Assembly (NCBI RefSeq): GCF_001431405.1
Contig: NZ_LDJL01000005.1
Location: 124,001-188,000, forward strand
DNA: 64,000 nucleotides
Origin: Pseudoxanthomonas dokdonensis
GTDB lineage: Bacteria > Pseudomonadota > Gammaproteobacteria > Xanthomonadales > Xanthomonadaceae
Direction: 5' to 3'
The notes under the pieces are model-generated. The model was not told where the DNA came from. It ran no database searches and saw only the letters and a list, made by a program, of their open reading frames with translations. This document shows positions 34,520 through 42,552 of this stretch, piece by piece (positions within the stretch are counted from its first letter, which is position 1; each line of letters begins with the position of its first letter). The position numbers and the translations under genes are program-made.

Positions 34520-35056
34520 CTACGGCCGCCAATGCCGGTTCAATGCCGGCGACGGCGCCGGCGTGATGCTGGTGGTCGGCTGCGCTGGTTCGACCGGATG
34601 CAATGCGGCGTGGATTGCCTGTTCGTCCGGCATGGCCGAGACCTGCCAGCGGATCAGGCGCACGCCGGCAGCGGCCAGTGCCTTGTTCTTGCGCTCGTCG
34701 GCGGCCCGGCGCTCGGGCTTCAGATGGGTGGCATCGTCCAGTTCAATCGCGGCCAGCACCTTGCCGTCCATGCCGCAGATGACGAAATCGGCGCTCAGTC
34801 GATTGATCCGGTTATTCCACTCATGGAAGCGGAAGCCTTTCCTGACCCCGAGGAAACGCGACAGCTGCACCTGCGCGAATACCACTTCCGCAGGCAGCGC
34901 CTTGACCAGCCGCCAGTACAGCGTCTGCTCCGGTGGAGTCAGCAGTTTTTTCGAATAGAACGGCCACGGGCCGGAGAACGCCCGTGACGTACCCAGCCTG
35001 GCAAGCACTACGATCAACAGCAGAAAACAGATGAAACCGATCCAGCCGATTGTCAT
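34520..35056 (-). CDS. DUF2726-domain membrane-anchored protein
   Basis: A 178-residue protein with one N-terminal membrane helix (GWIGFICFLLLIVVLARL) followed by a DUF2726-type domain. The core FRFHEWNNRINRLSADFVI then GKVLAAIELDDATH has the spacing of a PD-(D/E)xK nuclease-like fold, though the final Lys is not obvious. Family function is unknown. ATG 35056 has GGGGGC upstream. It lies 105 bases after the TetR gene, same strand. Confidence 0.7.
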   Translation of the reverse strand: MTIGWIGFICFLLLIVVLARLGTSRAFSGPWPFYSKKLLTPPEQTLYWRLVKALPAEVVFAQVQLSRFLGVRKGFRFHEWNNRINRLSADFVICGMDGKVLAAIELDDATHLKPERRAADERKNKALAAAGVRLIRWQVSAMPDEQAIHAALHPVEPAQPTTSITPAPSPALNRHWRP

Positions 35057-35160
35057 TGAAGCCCCCTGAAGCATCCTGCGTGGGCACACTGTAACCGCTG
35101 GATGCTGGACTTGGCAGCCGCTTGCCGACAGGCTGCTGCGACATGGGTGCCCTGCCCTGG

Positions 35161-35811
35161 TTATCCATCTTCGCCCAGCACCCGTGCAATGGTCTGCCGC
35201 AGCACTGCGCGCAGCGTGTCCGCGGATAGATCCGGATCCCGGATCGCGCGCATCGCCAGGCCTTCGACCACTATCCGCAGCAGCAGGGTGCGCTGGCACA
35301 GCGCCGCTTCGTCAATGTCCCGGCCACGTGCCTGATCATGTTGCCGCAGCCAGTCGCGGACGTTGTCGCTGGTCAGTTGATCATGGCGTCGCAGGACGCT
35401 GGCGACCATCGGGTCGCGCTGGGCTTCGGCGGTGATTTCCGCATACAGGGTGACGTTGGCGATGGCGGTGTCATGGCCGGCGATGGTTTGTCCCTGCGCC
35501 CACTGCCGATAACAGGCCAGCAGTCCATCGACCATGTCCAGCGATGGTGGCCCCTGGCTGATCGAATCCTGCCCTTCCCGCAGCTGGTGTTCGATCAAGG
35601 CCAGGATCATCGCCCGCTTGTTGTCGAAGTAGCGATACATCAGCCCTTGGCTGATGCCGGCTTCGGCGGCGATTTCGCTGACCGCGGCGGCGTGGAAACC
35701 GTGGGCAATGAAGCATCGGCGCGCCGCATCCAGAATGCGCCCGCGTTGTGCATCGGCACGCTGGCTGGCACTGCTGCCAGTAGCGGAAGAACGGGCAGCG
35801 GGAGACGTCAT
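35161..35811 (-). CDS. TetR/AcrR-family transcriptional regulator
   Basis: A 216-residue regulator. The HTH is at about residues 23-70: ILDAARRCFIAHGFHAAAVS, then EIAAEAGISQGLMYRYFDNK. The C-terminal all-helical domain (about 80-216) would bind the inducer. Start ATG 35811. It is divergent from a TBDR gene; the 126-base spacer holds a GAATGA-N4-TCATTC palindrome suited to a TetR dimer. It therefore probably represses itself and the receptor-phosphatase pair, with the ligand imported by the receptor as inducer. Confidence 0.93.
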   Translation of the reverse strand: MTSPAARSSATGSSASQRADAQRGRILDAARRCFIAHGFHAAAVSEIAAEAGISQGLMYRYFDNKRAMILALIEHQLREGQDSISQGPPSLDMVDGLLACYRQWAQGQTIAGHDTAIANVTLYAEITAEAQRDPMVASVLRRHDQLTSDNVRDWLRQHDQARGRDIDEAALCQRTLLLRIVVEGLAMRAIRDPDLSADTLRAVLRQTIARVLGEDG

Positions 35812-35862
35812 ATGCGGTCCGGGATCATCCTGAAACCGCGGATGGTAGTACATACGCACCGA

Positions 35863-35878
35863 GAATGAACCGTCATTC
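35863..35878. promoter_or_regulatory. TetR-type operator between tetR and TBDR
   Basis: GAATGA, four bases, TCATTC: a perfect inverted repeat in the centre of the divergent spacer, 52 bases from the tetR start and 60 bases from the TBDR start. Symmetry and place fit a TetR-family operator. Confidence 0.65.
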
Positions 35879-35937
35879 ATTTGTCATGGGGCACGCCTAC
35901 ATTGCCCGGGTTCCTTCCACCTCCCCGTACGGATCCC

Positions 35938-38223
35938 ATGCGTCCTTCCCTATCCCGCGCCATCCTGCGCCCGCAGGTGCTTGCCGTTTCCATCGCCATG
36001 TTGCTGCCCGCACTGGCATTCGCCGAAGAAGCCGAAACCGCCGATACCGGAGTACCCGACGCGGTCTCGCTGGACCAGGTAGTGGTGACCGCGCAGAAGC
36101 GCGCCACCAACCTGCAGGAAACACCGATATCGGTATCGGTGGTCGATGCCGAAGCGCTGAAGGATCGCAGCGCGATTTCGCTGGCCAGTTTCGCCGATGG
36201 CTCGGTACCGTCGCTGCGGGTGACCCCGTTCGCCACCCGCAGCTCGGCCTTGAACATCGGCATCCGCGGCATCGGCGCATCCGGTGATGCCAACCAGCCG
36301 GCACGCGATGCCGGCGTCGGCATCTATGTCGATGGCGTGTTCCTGGGCCGTGCCCAGGGCCTGGGCACGATGCTGTACGACGTCGAACGGATCGAAGTGC
36401 TGAAAGGGCCGCAGGGCACGCTGTTTGGCCGCAACACCGAAGGCGGCGCGGTCAGCATCGTTACCCGCCAGCCGAGCGGTGAGTTCGGTGGCTCGTTCAA
36501 CGCCGGTGTCTCCAACTACAGCGGTTACAACAGTGGACTGCACCTGGATCTGCCGAAAGTCGGCGACGTCAGCTTCAAGATTGATGCGGTGCAGGCCAAG
36601 CGTGGCGGCACCACCGACAATCCGATGCGCGGCGAGCAGGATTTCAACAGCTACGACAAGCGCGGCGCGCGGCTGAGTGCGTTGTGGCAGCCGGGCGAGA
36701 ATTTTTCCGCGCTGTACGCCTATGACCGTTCCTACGATGGCACCACCCCGTACCACACCCAGGTGCTGGTGGCCGGGCCTTACCTCAGCCCGTTGCAACA
36801 GGCCGGCGCCAGCGATGACCGCCGCGACAGCTCGATCATCGGCGGTCCGCAGGAAGAAAACATCGGCCGGACCTGGGGTCATTTACTCAATCTGGACTGG
36901 ACGCTGTCGGACAACCTGACCCTGAAATCGATCAGTTCCTACCGCGAACTGGAACAGGGCCAGTTCGACATGGGCCTGGTCGATGCGATTTCCACCTACT
37001 CCGGGGCGGGTACACCGTTCGCGCGTTACAGCCTGGCGCAGGTCTACCAGCACCAGTACAGCCAGGAATTCCAGCTGATTGGCAACACCTCGCAGGTGCA
37101 GTACATGGCTGGCGCGTTCTATTACCACGAGACCGCCGGTGATAACGCGCAGACCCCCAACATGCTGCTGTGGGGACCGGGCGGCAACAGTTATACGCTG
37201 AACCCCGCGACCAATCCGCTGGACCTGTCCAACGTGCGCATCGACCGCGCCAGCAAGGCATGGACCGACAGCCTGGGCATCTTCGGCCAGGCCACCTGGA
37301 CACCGGCCTCGCTGGAACGGCTGCACCTGACCGCCGGCGGCCGCTACACCCGCGACGACAAGAACGGCATCCTCTACACCGTCAATGGCGCCGGCACCGA
37401 TCTGGCCTTCGACGATTCCTGGCGCCGCTTCGATCCGATGCTCAACATCGCCTATGACCTGGGCCAGGACACCCTGCTGTACGCCCGCTACAGCACCGGT
37501 TTCAAGGCCGGTGGCGCCAACTCGCGCTCGACCACCTACACCGCGTTTGACCCGGAAGAAGTGACCGCGTTCGAGCTGGGCCTGAAAACGCAGTTCTGGA
37601 ACAACCGGGCCCGTCTGAACCTTGCCCTGTTCGATTCGAAGATCAAGGACAAGCAAATGGACTTCACCCTGCCCTTCGATCCCAACAGCGGTGAAACGCG
37701 GACCACGATGGTCACCACCAACGCACTGAACGAAGGCGAGTCACGCGGCGCCGAGCTTGAATTCAACATCATGCCGCTGGACAACCTGTCCTTCAGCTTC
37801 AATCACGCCTACACCGACATCGACGCGCTGACCGCCAACGACCCCTTCGGTGCCGGCGTCGAAGTCACCGTGCAACCGCTGCTGGCACCGAAAAACGCCA
37901 GCAGCGCCGCCATCGATTACTGGATTCCGTTCTCCAACATGTCGTCACTGAAGTTCCACATCGACGGCAACTGGTCCGACGGTTTCTACACCAGCGAGTA
38001 CGACCAGACCCTCACCGACAGTTCGTTCGTGGTCAATGCGCGCATCGCACTGGTCGATGTGCCGCTGGCCAGCGACGGCGCCACCCTCGACCTGTCGCTG
38101 TGGTCGCGCAACCTGCTGGATGAGGAACACCTGTTCTACAAGCTCAACAACGCCGCTCTGGGCCAGACCGGCATCTTCAACGACCCGCGCACGTACGGTC
38201 TGGACCTGACCGTTCACTTCTGA
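35938..38223 (+). CDS. TonB-dependent receptor
   Basis: A 761-residue outer-membrane receptor. The signal peptide ends near LLPALAFAEE. The TonB-box region is LDQVVVTAQKRATNLQETPI; the plug has VLKGPQGTLFGRNTEGGAVS. The barrel ends in YGLDLTVHF with terminal Phe. The QKRxxNLQETPxxV plug type is the iron-complex/sphingomonad-like group, distinct from the carbohydrate receptor at 18977. The ligand is unknown. A secreted tyrosine phosphatase follows after 16 bases, so the two are co-transcribed, and a TetR regulator is divergent. Confidence 0.95.
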   Translation: MRPSLSRAILRPQVLAVSIAMLLPALAFAEEAETADTGVPDAVSLDQVVVTAQKRATNLQETPISVSVVDAEALKDRSAISLASFADGSVPSLRVTPFATRSSALNIGIRGIGASGDANQPARDAGVGIYVDGVFLGRAQGLGTMLYDVERIEVLKGPQGTLFGRNTEGGAVSIVTRQPSGEFGGSFNAGVSNYSGYNSGLHLDLPKVGDVSFKIDAVQAKRGGTTDNPMRGEQDFNSYDKRGARLSALWQPGENFSALYAYDRSYDGTTPYHTQVLVAGPYLSPLQQAGASDDRRDSSIIGGPQEENIGRTWGHLLNLDWTLSDNLTLKSISSYRELEQGQFDMGLVDAISTYSGAGTPFARYSLAQVYQHQYSQEFQLIGNTSQVQYMAGAFYYHETAGDNAQTPNMLLWGPGGNSYTLNPATNPLDLSNVRIDRASKAWTDSLGIFGQATWTPASLERLHLTAGGRYTRDDKNGILYTVNGAGTDLAFDDSWRRFDPMLNIAYDLGQDTLLYARYSTGFKAGGANSRSTTYTAFDPEEVTAFELGLKTQFWNNRARLNLALFDSKIKDKQMDFTLPFDPNSGETRTTMVTTNALNEGESRGAELEFNIMPLDNLSFSFNHAYTDIDALTANDPFGAGVEVTVQPLLAPKNASSAAIDYWIPFSNMSSLKFHIDGNWSDGFYTSEYDQTLTDSSFVVNARIALVDVPLASDGATLDLSLWSRNLLDEEHLFYKLNNAALGQTGIFNDPRTYGLDLTVHF

Positions 38224-38239
38224 ACAACCGGAGCACAAA

Positions 38240-39187
38240 ATGATCACCCACACCAGCAAACTGACCCAGGCCATCAGCCTGACCCTGGCACTGGGCCTGC
38301 CGCTGCTTGGCGGTTGCGCCAGCGCGCAGCTCGCCGACAAGCCGGCAACCGCGCCGGCGACAACCACCGCGCCCAGCGCGGCCACGGCCGTCGCCGCCAA
38401 TAGCAGCAACGTCGCCCCGACCGCCGATGATGCCCAGCGGGTGATGCCGTTGCAGGGGGCGTGGAATGTCCGCACGTTCGCCGGCCTGCAAGGCAGTCAC
38501 GGGCCGATCCCGGCCACCGCATTCGTGCGTACCGCCGACCTGAGCGGGTTGACGGACGCGGACCGCGATGCACTGGCCGCGGCCGGGGTCAACCTCGACA
38601 TCGATCTGCGTACCGGCGACGAGGAAACCCACTCGCCGGATCGGCTGGCCGACGATGCCCGCTTCGACTACAAGCGCATTTCGCTGATGGGCACCGAGAA
38701 GATGGACCTGCGGCAGATGATGACCTCGTTCCCGGACTCGCTGGGCGAAGCCTACGTGCAATGGCTGTCGGGCAACCAGGCGCAGTTCAAGCAGGTGTTC
38801 GAGCTGATCGCCGCGCATGACCAGGGCACCGTGCTGTTCCATTGCACGGCAGGCAAGGACCGCACCGGCGTGATCTCGGCACTGCTGCTGGATCTGGCCG
38901 GCGTGCCAGCCAGCGACATCGTCCACAACTATGCGATTTCAGCGCACTACCTGCAGGACCAGCCCAGGGACAACGCGATGATGGCCGAGGTGATGGCGCT
39001 GATGCGCGAGCACCCTGAAATCGCCAGCAAGATGGCCGGCATGAACGGCACCGCGCCGGAGAACATGCAGATGTTCCTGGATGCGCTGTACCAGCAGTAC
39101 GGCGATGCCGCCGGCTACCTGAAAACGATTGGCCTCAGCGATGGCGACATCCAGCGGCTGCGCGTGCGTCTGGGCCAGGCTGGTTGA
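38240..39187 (+). CDS. Secreted lipoprotein tyrosine/dual-specificity phosphatase
   Basis: A 315-residue protein. The lipobox is LLGGCAS, followed by an Ala/Thr/Pro-rich linker to about residue 65. The Y_phosphatase3-type domain follows, with the C-x5-R signature HCTAGKDRTGV and an upstream general-acid region (LDIDLRTGDEE). By family it removes phosphate from tyrosine or from phosphoinositides. Its export suggests a substrate outside the cytoplasm. It is coupled to the TBDR, so it may dephosphorylate the compound that the receptor brings in. A GGAG ribosome site precedes ATG 38240. Confidence 0.9.
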   Translation: MITHTSKLTQAISLTLALGLPLLGGCASAQLADKPATAPATTTAPSAATAVAANSSNVAPTADDAQRVMPLQGAWNVRTFAGLQGSHGPIPATAFVRTADLSGLTDADRDALAAAGVNLDIDLRTGDEETHSPDRLADDARFDYKRISLMGTEKMDLRQMMTSFPDSLGEAYVQWLSGNQAQFKQVFELIAAHDQGTVLFHCTAGKDRTGVISALLLDLAGVPASDIVHNYAISAHYLQDQPRDNAMMAEVMALMREHPEIASKMAGMNGTAPENMQMFLDALYQQYGDAAGYLKTIGLSDGDIQRLRVRLGQAG

Positions 39188-39254
39188 GTGGCCGGCGTTG
39201 CAGTCAGCGACGGCAACCCAGCGCCGCTGACCGCAACCAAGCTGTACGGATGAG

Positions 39255-39280
39255 GCCTGCGCGGCGATTGCCGCGCGGGC
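39255..39280. terminator. Shared hairpin between convergent genes
   Basis: An 11-pair stem (GCCTGCGCGGC / GCCGCGCGGGC with one G-U pair) with a GATT loop lies between the phosphatase stop and the chrR stop. Only TTGT follows, so it is a plausible but weak bidirectional terminator. Confidence 0.5.
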
Positions 39281-39295
39281 TTGTGGCCGTTGGCG

Positions 39296-39988
39296 CTACA
39301 GCTTGACGAAGCGCTGGATCCTGCGCGCCAGCCAGCCGCTGAAGCGCAGCGGTGCATCCAGCGCGGACACGCAGATGCAGGCCGCACCGGGGGCTGTGAC
39401 CGGCTGGTGTTCGACGTCCTGATCCAGATCCGCCACGTCACCCGGCGCGAACAACCCCAGCGCGTCGTTGTACGAGCCACGCAGGATCTGGGTCAGTTCG
39501 CTGCTGCCATGGCTGTGCATCGGCAGGCATTTACCGGGGGCGATCCGCAGCATGATCAGGGTCGGCATGTCGGCCGCGCGGATGCAGTGGACGCCGGGGG
39601 CAATCCAGCGCCAGCGCAGCGACCGCAACGAATCGCCGAAATACGGATGCAGCGATGCCGGCAGGTAATCCGGATCCGCCTGCGGGCATTCGCGTGGCGG
39701 TTGCCGCAATGCCGGTGCCGGTTCCCGTGACCGCCCTTCGCCACCGGGCTCGGCCTGCTCAAGCTGCGCCAGCATCGCCTGGCGCAATACCTCGCGACGC
39801 GGGCTGGGGACGTCGGGCTGGGTGCGATCGATCAGCGCGGCGCCGACAGTCTCGGCCAGGTGCAGGCGCTGGCGGCAATGCGGGCAGCTCTCCAGATGGG
39901 CACCGGCGACCACGCTCAACGCGGCCGGCAAGGCGCCAGCGGCGAAGCTCATCAGGGTTGATTCGTGCAGGTGGTGGCGTGGACTCAT
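39296..39988 (-). CDS. chrR: ChrR-type cupin anti-sigma factor
   Basis: A 230-residue zinc anti-sigma factor. The N-terminal anti-sigma domain has the zinc motif AHLESCPHC (H-x3-C-x2-C) near residue 31-38. The C-terminal half is a cupin with metal ligands in MHSHGSSELTQI and DVEHQPV. In Rhodobacter sphaeroides, ChrR holds sigma-E inactive and releases it in response to singlet oxygen through its cupin domain. Its ATG overlaps the sigma-factor stop (ATGA), the standard arrangement. It is convergent with the phosphatase gene. Confidence 0.93.
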   Translation of the reverse strand: MSPRHHLHESTLMSFAAGALPAALSVVAGAHLESCPHCRQRLHLAETVGAALIDRTQPDVPSPRREVLRQAMLAQLEQAEPGGEGRSREPAPALRQPPRECPQADPDYLPASLHPYFGDSLRSLRWRWIAPGVHCIRAADMPTLIMLRIAPGKCLPMHSHGSSELTQILRGSYNDALGLFAPGDVADLDQDVEHQPVTAPGAACICVSALDAPLRFSGWLARRIQRFVKL

Positions 39989-40608
39989 TTCGCGCCCCCG
40001 ACCTTGGATTGCAGTTGCAGGAACGCGCGGCGCAGGTGCGACTTGACCGTTCCCAGCGGCATCTGCAGCGCCAGCGCGATTTCGCCATGGCTCTTGGCTT
40101 CGAAATACGACATCCGCACCAGCCGCGCCTGCACCGCCGGCAGCTCGCTGACCCGCTGGTGCAGTCTTGCCTGATCGGCGTACTGCTCGGCACTGCTGCT
40201 AGCGGCCATGTCGTCGGTCGCGGCCTGTTCGATGGCGGCCTGCACCTGCAGCCAGCCACGTTCGCGGCGTACCCGATCGATATGCAGGTTGCGCGCGATC
40301 CGATACAGCCAGGTGCTGAGCGCGCCCCTGGCAGGATCGAATTCACCGGCGCGCAGCCACAGCCGCAGCAGACAGTCCTGGGCCAGTTCCTCGGCCACCG
40401 CCTCGCTGGCGCCCAGTCCACGCAGATAGGTGCACAGCCGCGGCATGAAATGATCGTAGATGCGCATGAAGCAGCCGCGATCACGCAGGCGCGCGACGGC
40501 GTCCATGTCCGGCGCCCAGTCCAACGGCTCGGTTGTCGGTTGCAGTGAACTGGACACGGTGCGGGCGCTGTCGAGGCAGGAAGGTGGCTTGCGCGGGTCA
40601 GGATACAT
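39985..40608 (-). CDS. rpoE: ECF sigma factor, RpoE/ECF11-like
   Basis: A 207-residue ECF sigma factor. Region 2 is FMRIYDHFMPRLCTYLRGLG then CLLRLWLRAGEFDPARGALS with the -10-binding WLYRIARNLHIDRVRRE. Region 4 is LPAVQARLVRMSYFEAKSHG then LQMPLGTVKSHLRRAFLQLQ. The start is uncertain: ATG 40608 keeps the DWAPDMDAVARL segment that lines up with related sigma factors; ATG 40506 would give 173 residues. No ribosome site is clear at either. The predicted promoter at 40673-40647 carries the same motif as two downstream targets, so it is probably autoregulated. ChrR is encoded immediately after. Confidence 0.9.
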   Translation of the reverse strand: MYPDPRKPPSCLDSARTVSSSLQPTTEPLDWAPDMDAVARLRDRGCFMRIYDHFMPRLCTYLRGLGASEAVAEELAQDCLLRLWLRAGEFDPARGALSTWLYRIARNLHIDRVRRERGWLQVQAAIEQAATDDMAASSSAEQYADQARLHQRVSELPAVQARLVRMSYFEAKSHGEIALALQMPLGTVKSHLRRAFLQLQSKVGGAK

Positions 40609-40646
40609 CTGCGGCAGGGGCTCGGGTGAAGGTGGCCTGCTGTATC

Positions 40647-40673
40647 TACGTGCCAGCGTCCGGTTTGGATGCA
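40647..40673 (-). promoter_or_regulatory. ECF-sigma promoter of the sigma-chrR operon
   Basis: On the minus strand TGCATCCAAA (40673-40664), 13 bases, CGTA (40650-40647). The same motif and spacing occur at 40684 and 41536. It shares its -35 region back to back with the divergent promoter. Confidence 0.8.
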
Positions 40674-40683
40674 GGCCCGGTGC

Positions 40684-40710
40684 TGCATCCAAAGCACTGC
40701 CTGCTGCGTA
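40684..40710 (+). promoter_or_regulatory. ECF-sigma promoter of the divergent secreted-protein gene
   Basis: TGCATCCAAA (40684-40693), 13 bases, CGTA (40707-40710), 30 bases before the ATG at 40741. It forms an 11-base inverted repeat with the opposite promoter. Confidence 0.8.
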
Positions 40711-40740
40711 AGGAACAGCAACCCATCCGCGGAATAACAC

Positions 40741-41526
40741 ATGCGTACCCGACGTTCCGGCCGCTGGCTTGCCTGCCTGGTCCTGGCCTGGCCGCTGACA
40801 CTGGCGGCGACGGAGTTGCAACGCAGCGAGGGTGTGGCCAGCAACGCCGACGGTCGGCCGCTGTACCGGGAAATCCACTGGCAACGCGGCGGCGATGCCG
40901 GCGAGCACTGGGTGCTGTACACCTGCCCCGACGGCGCACCATTCGCGCGCAAATGGCTGCCAGCGGCAACCTCCGCGCTGGCGCGCGGCTACCGGCTGGA
41001 GGACCGCCGCAGCGGCCAGCAGGCTACCGTCACGGTGTCCGCCGACAACGTGGCAATCGACTGGACGGAACAGCGCGGCGCCAGCGCACGGCAGCGGCAG
41101 CTGCCCTTGCCGGCGCAGGCAGTAATCGATACCGGTTTCGATGCCGCGGTGCGCAGGCACTGGTCGGAACTGATGGACGGCAAGGCAATCACCCTGCCGT
41201 TCCTGGTCCCCGGCCGGCAGCGCTTCTACCCGGTGCAGGTGCAACGCCAACGTGCGCTCGACTGGCGCGGGCAACCGGCACAGGCCATCCAGGTGGAGCT
41301 GGACACCTGGTATGGCGCGGTCGCACCGCGGCTGGCACTGGTGTATGCGGACAGCGACCGGCGCCTGCTGGAGTTCAATGGCACCAGCAACCTGCGCGAT
41401 GAGGCCGGCGATTATCCGCAGGTGGTGGTCCGTTTCGCGGCGCCACCTGCCACCGCCAGCGATCAGCAGCGGCAGCGCGACTGGCAGCGCCCGCTGGTGG
41501 CGCAGTGTGCAGCGTCGAAAAAATGA
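40741..41526 (+). CDS. Hypothetical exported protein, ECF-sigma regulated
   Basis: A 261-residue protein with a signal peptide (GRWLACLVLAWPLTLAA). I do not recognise a named family. The mature protein is mainly polar beta-type sequence with Trp and Tyr (REIHWQRGG, HWVLYTCPDG, DTWYGAVAPRLALVYAD), and has two Cys. It resembles small periplasmic proteins of unknown function found next to rpoE-chrR loci. It is transcribed from its own ECF promoter, divergent from the sigma gene. The next gene starts 69 bases downstream with a second ECF promoter, so it is a separate early target. Confidence 0.75.
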   Translation: MRTRRSGRWLACLVLAWPLTLAATELQRSEGVASNADGRPLYREIHWQRGGDAGEHWVLYTCPDGAPFARKWLPAATSALARGYRLEDRRSGQQATVTVSADNVAIDWTEQRGASARQRQLPLPAQAVIDTGFDAAVRRHWSELMDGKAITLPFLVPGRQRFYPVQVQRQRALDWRGQPAQAIQVELDTWYGAVAPRLALVYADSDRRLLEFNGTSNLRDEAGDYPQVVVRFAAPPATASDQQRQRDWQRPLVAQCAASKK

Positions 41527-41535
41527 TGAACTGCC

Positions 41536-41562
41536 TGCATCCAAACGCCACCCGGCTGCGTA
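41536..41562 (+). promoter_or_regulatory. ECF-sigma promoter of the lipid-modification operon
   Basis: TGCATCCAAA (41536-41545), 13 bases, CGTA (41559-41562), 33 bases before the desaturase ATG at 41595. Identical core and spacing to the two promoters at the sigma gene. Confidence 0.8.
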
Positions 41563-41594
41563 GATCCAGACAAGCGAGACACAGGGAGCCTTGC

Positions 41595-42551
41595 ATGCAG
41601 AGCGCAGCGTCACCGAACGGCACCAGACAGCGCCTGCTGCCTACCTTGCGGCGCTGGTTCGATACCGGGGTAGCCAGTGATGCCGGTCTGGAGCCGGCTG
41701 CGGCCCGGCGTATTGACTGGCTGCGGGCGCTGCCGTTCGCCGGGCTGCACCTGGGCTGCCTGGGGGTGATCTGGGTCGGCGCTTCCTGGACGGCAGTGAC
41801 GGTGGCCTTGCTGTTGTATGCAGTGCGGATGTTCGCGATCACCGGCTTCTACCACCGCTATTTTTCCCACCGCACCTTCCAGGCGTCACGGCCGGTGCAG
41901 TTCGCCTTCGCGGTGATTGGCGCGGCCAGCGTGCAGCGTGGCCCGCTGTGGTGGGCTGCCCATCATCGACATCACCACCGGCATGCCGATCAGGCGCTGG
42001 ACCCGCACTCGCCACGTGAAGCCGGCTTCTGGCGCAGCCACATGGGCTGGTTCCTGACCCGCGGCGCCTTCGCCACCGACTTTGCGCGGATACCGGATCT
42101 GGCGCGTTTCGCCGAGCTGCGCTGGCTTGATCGCTACGATACGGTGGTGCCCCTATTGCTGGCCGCCGGACTGTACGGGCTGGGTGAAGCGTTGCAGGCG
42201 TTCGCACCCGCGCTCGGTACCGATGGACCGCAGCTGCTGGTCTGGGGCTTCTTCATCTCCACTGTGGTGCTGTTCCATGCGACCGTGACCATCAATTCGC
42301 TGGCCCATCAGTACGGCACGCGCCGCTTCGAGACCGCCGACGACAGCCGTAACAATCCATGGCTGGCGCTGCTGACCTTTGGCGAAGGCTGGCACAACAA
42401 CCATCACTTCTTCCCGGGCACGGTGCGACAGGGCTTTCGCTGGTGGGAAATCGACATGACCTGGTACGGCTTGCGGATGCTGGCGGCGCTGCGGCTGGTG
42501 CATGGGCTGAAACCGATCCCGGCCTGGGTGCTGGCCAAGGCAAGGAGCTGA
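41595..42551 (+). CDS. Membrane fatty acid desaturase (delta-9 acyl type)
   Basis: A 318-residue integral-membrane diiron desaturase. The three His boxes are HRYFSH (about 86-91), HHRHHHRH (about 122-129) and HNNHH (about 269-273), and the membrane helices surround them. The order is that of acyl-CoA/acyl-lipid delta-9 desaturases, which put a cis double bond into acyl chains using O2 and an electron donor. ATG 41595 has AGGGAG upstream. It is the first gene of the eight-gene operon, and its product would be the unsaturated substrate for the methyltransferases encoded downstream. The next ATG is one base after the stop. Confidence 0.93.
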   Translation: MQSAASPNGTRQRLLPTLRRWFDTGVASDAGLEPAAARRIDWLRALPFAGLHLGCLGVIWVGASWTAVTVALLLYAVRMFAITGFYHRYFSHRTFQASRPVQFAFAVIGAASVQRGPLWWAAHHRHHHRHADQALDPHSPREAGFWRSHMGWFLTRGAFATDFARIPDLARFAELRWLDRYDTVVPLLLAAGLYGLGEALQAFAPALGTDGPQLLVWGFFISTVVLFHATVTINSLAHQYGTRRFETADDSRNNPWLALLTFGEGWHNNHHFFPGTVRQGFRWWEIDMTWYGLRMLAALRLVHGLKPIPAWVLAKARS

Positions 42552-42552
42552 G

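Noticed and set aside
40609-41613. Upstream extension of the sigma-factor frame by over 300 codons
   Set aside because: It would run antisense through the exported-protein gene and both ECF promoters. The sigma-factor homology begins near 40608 or after.
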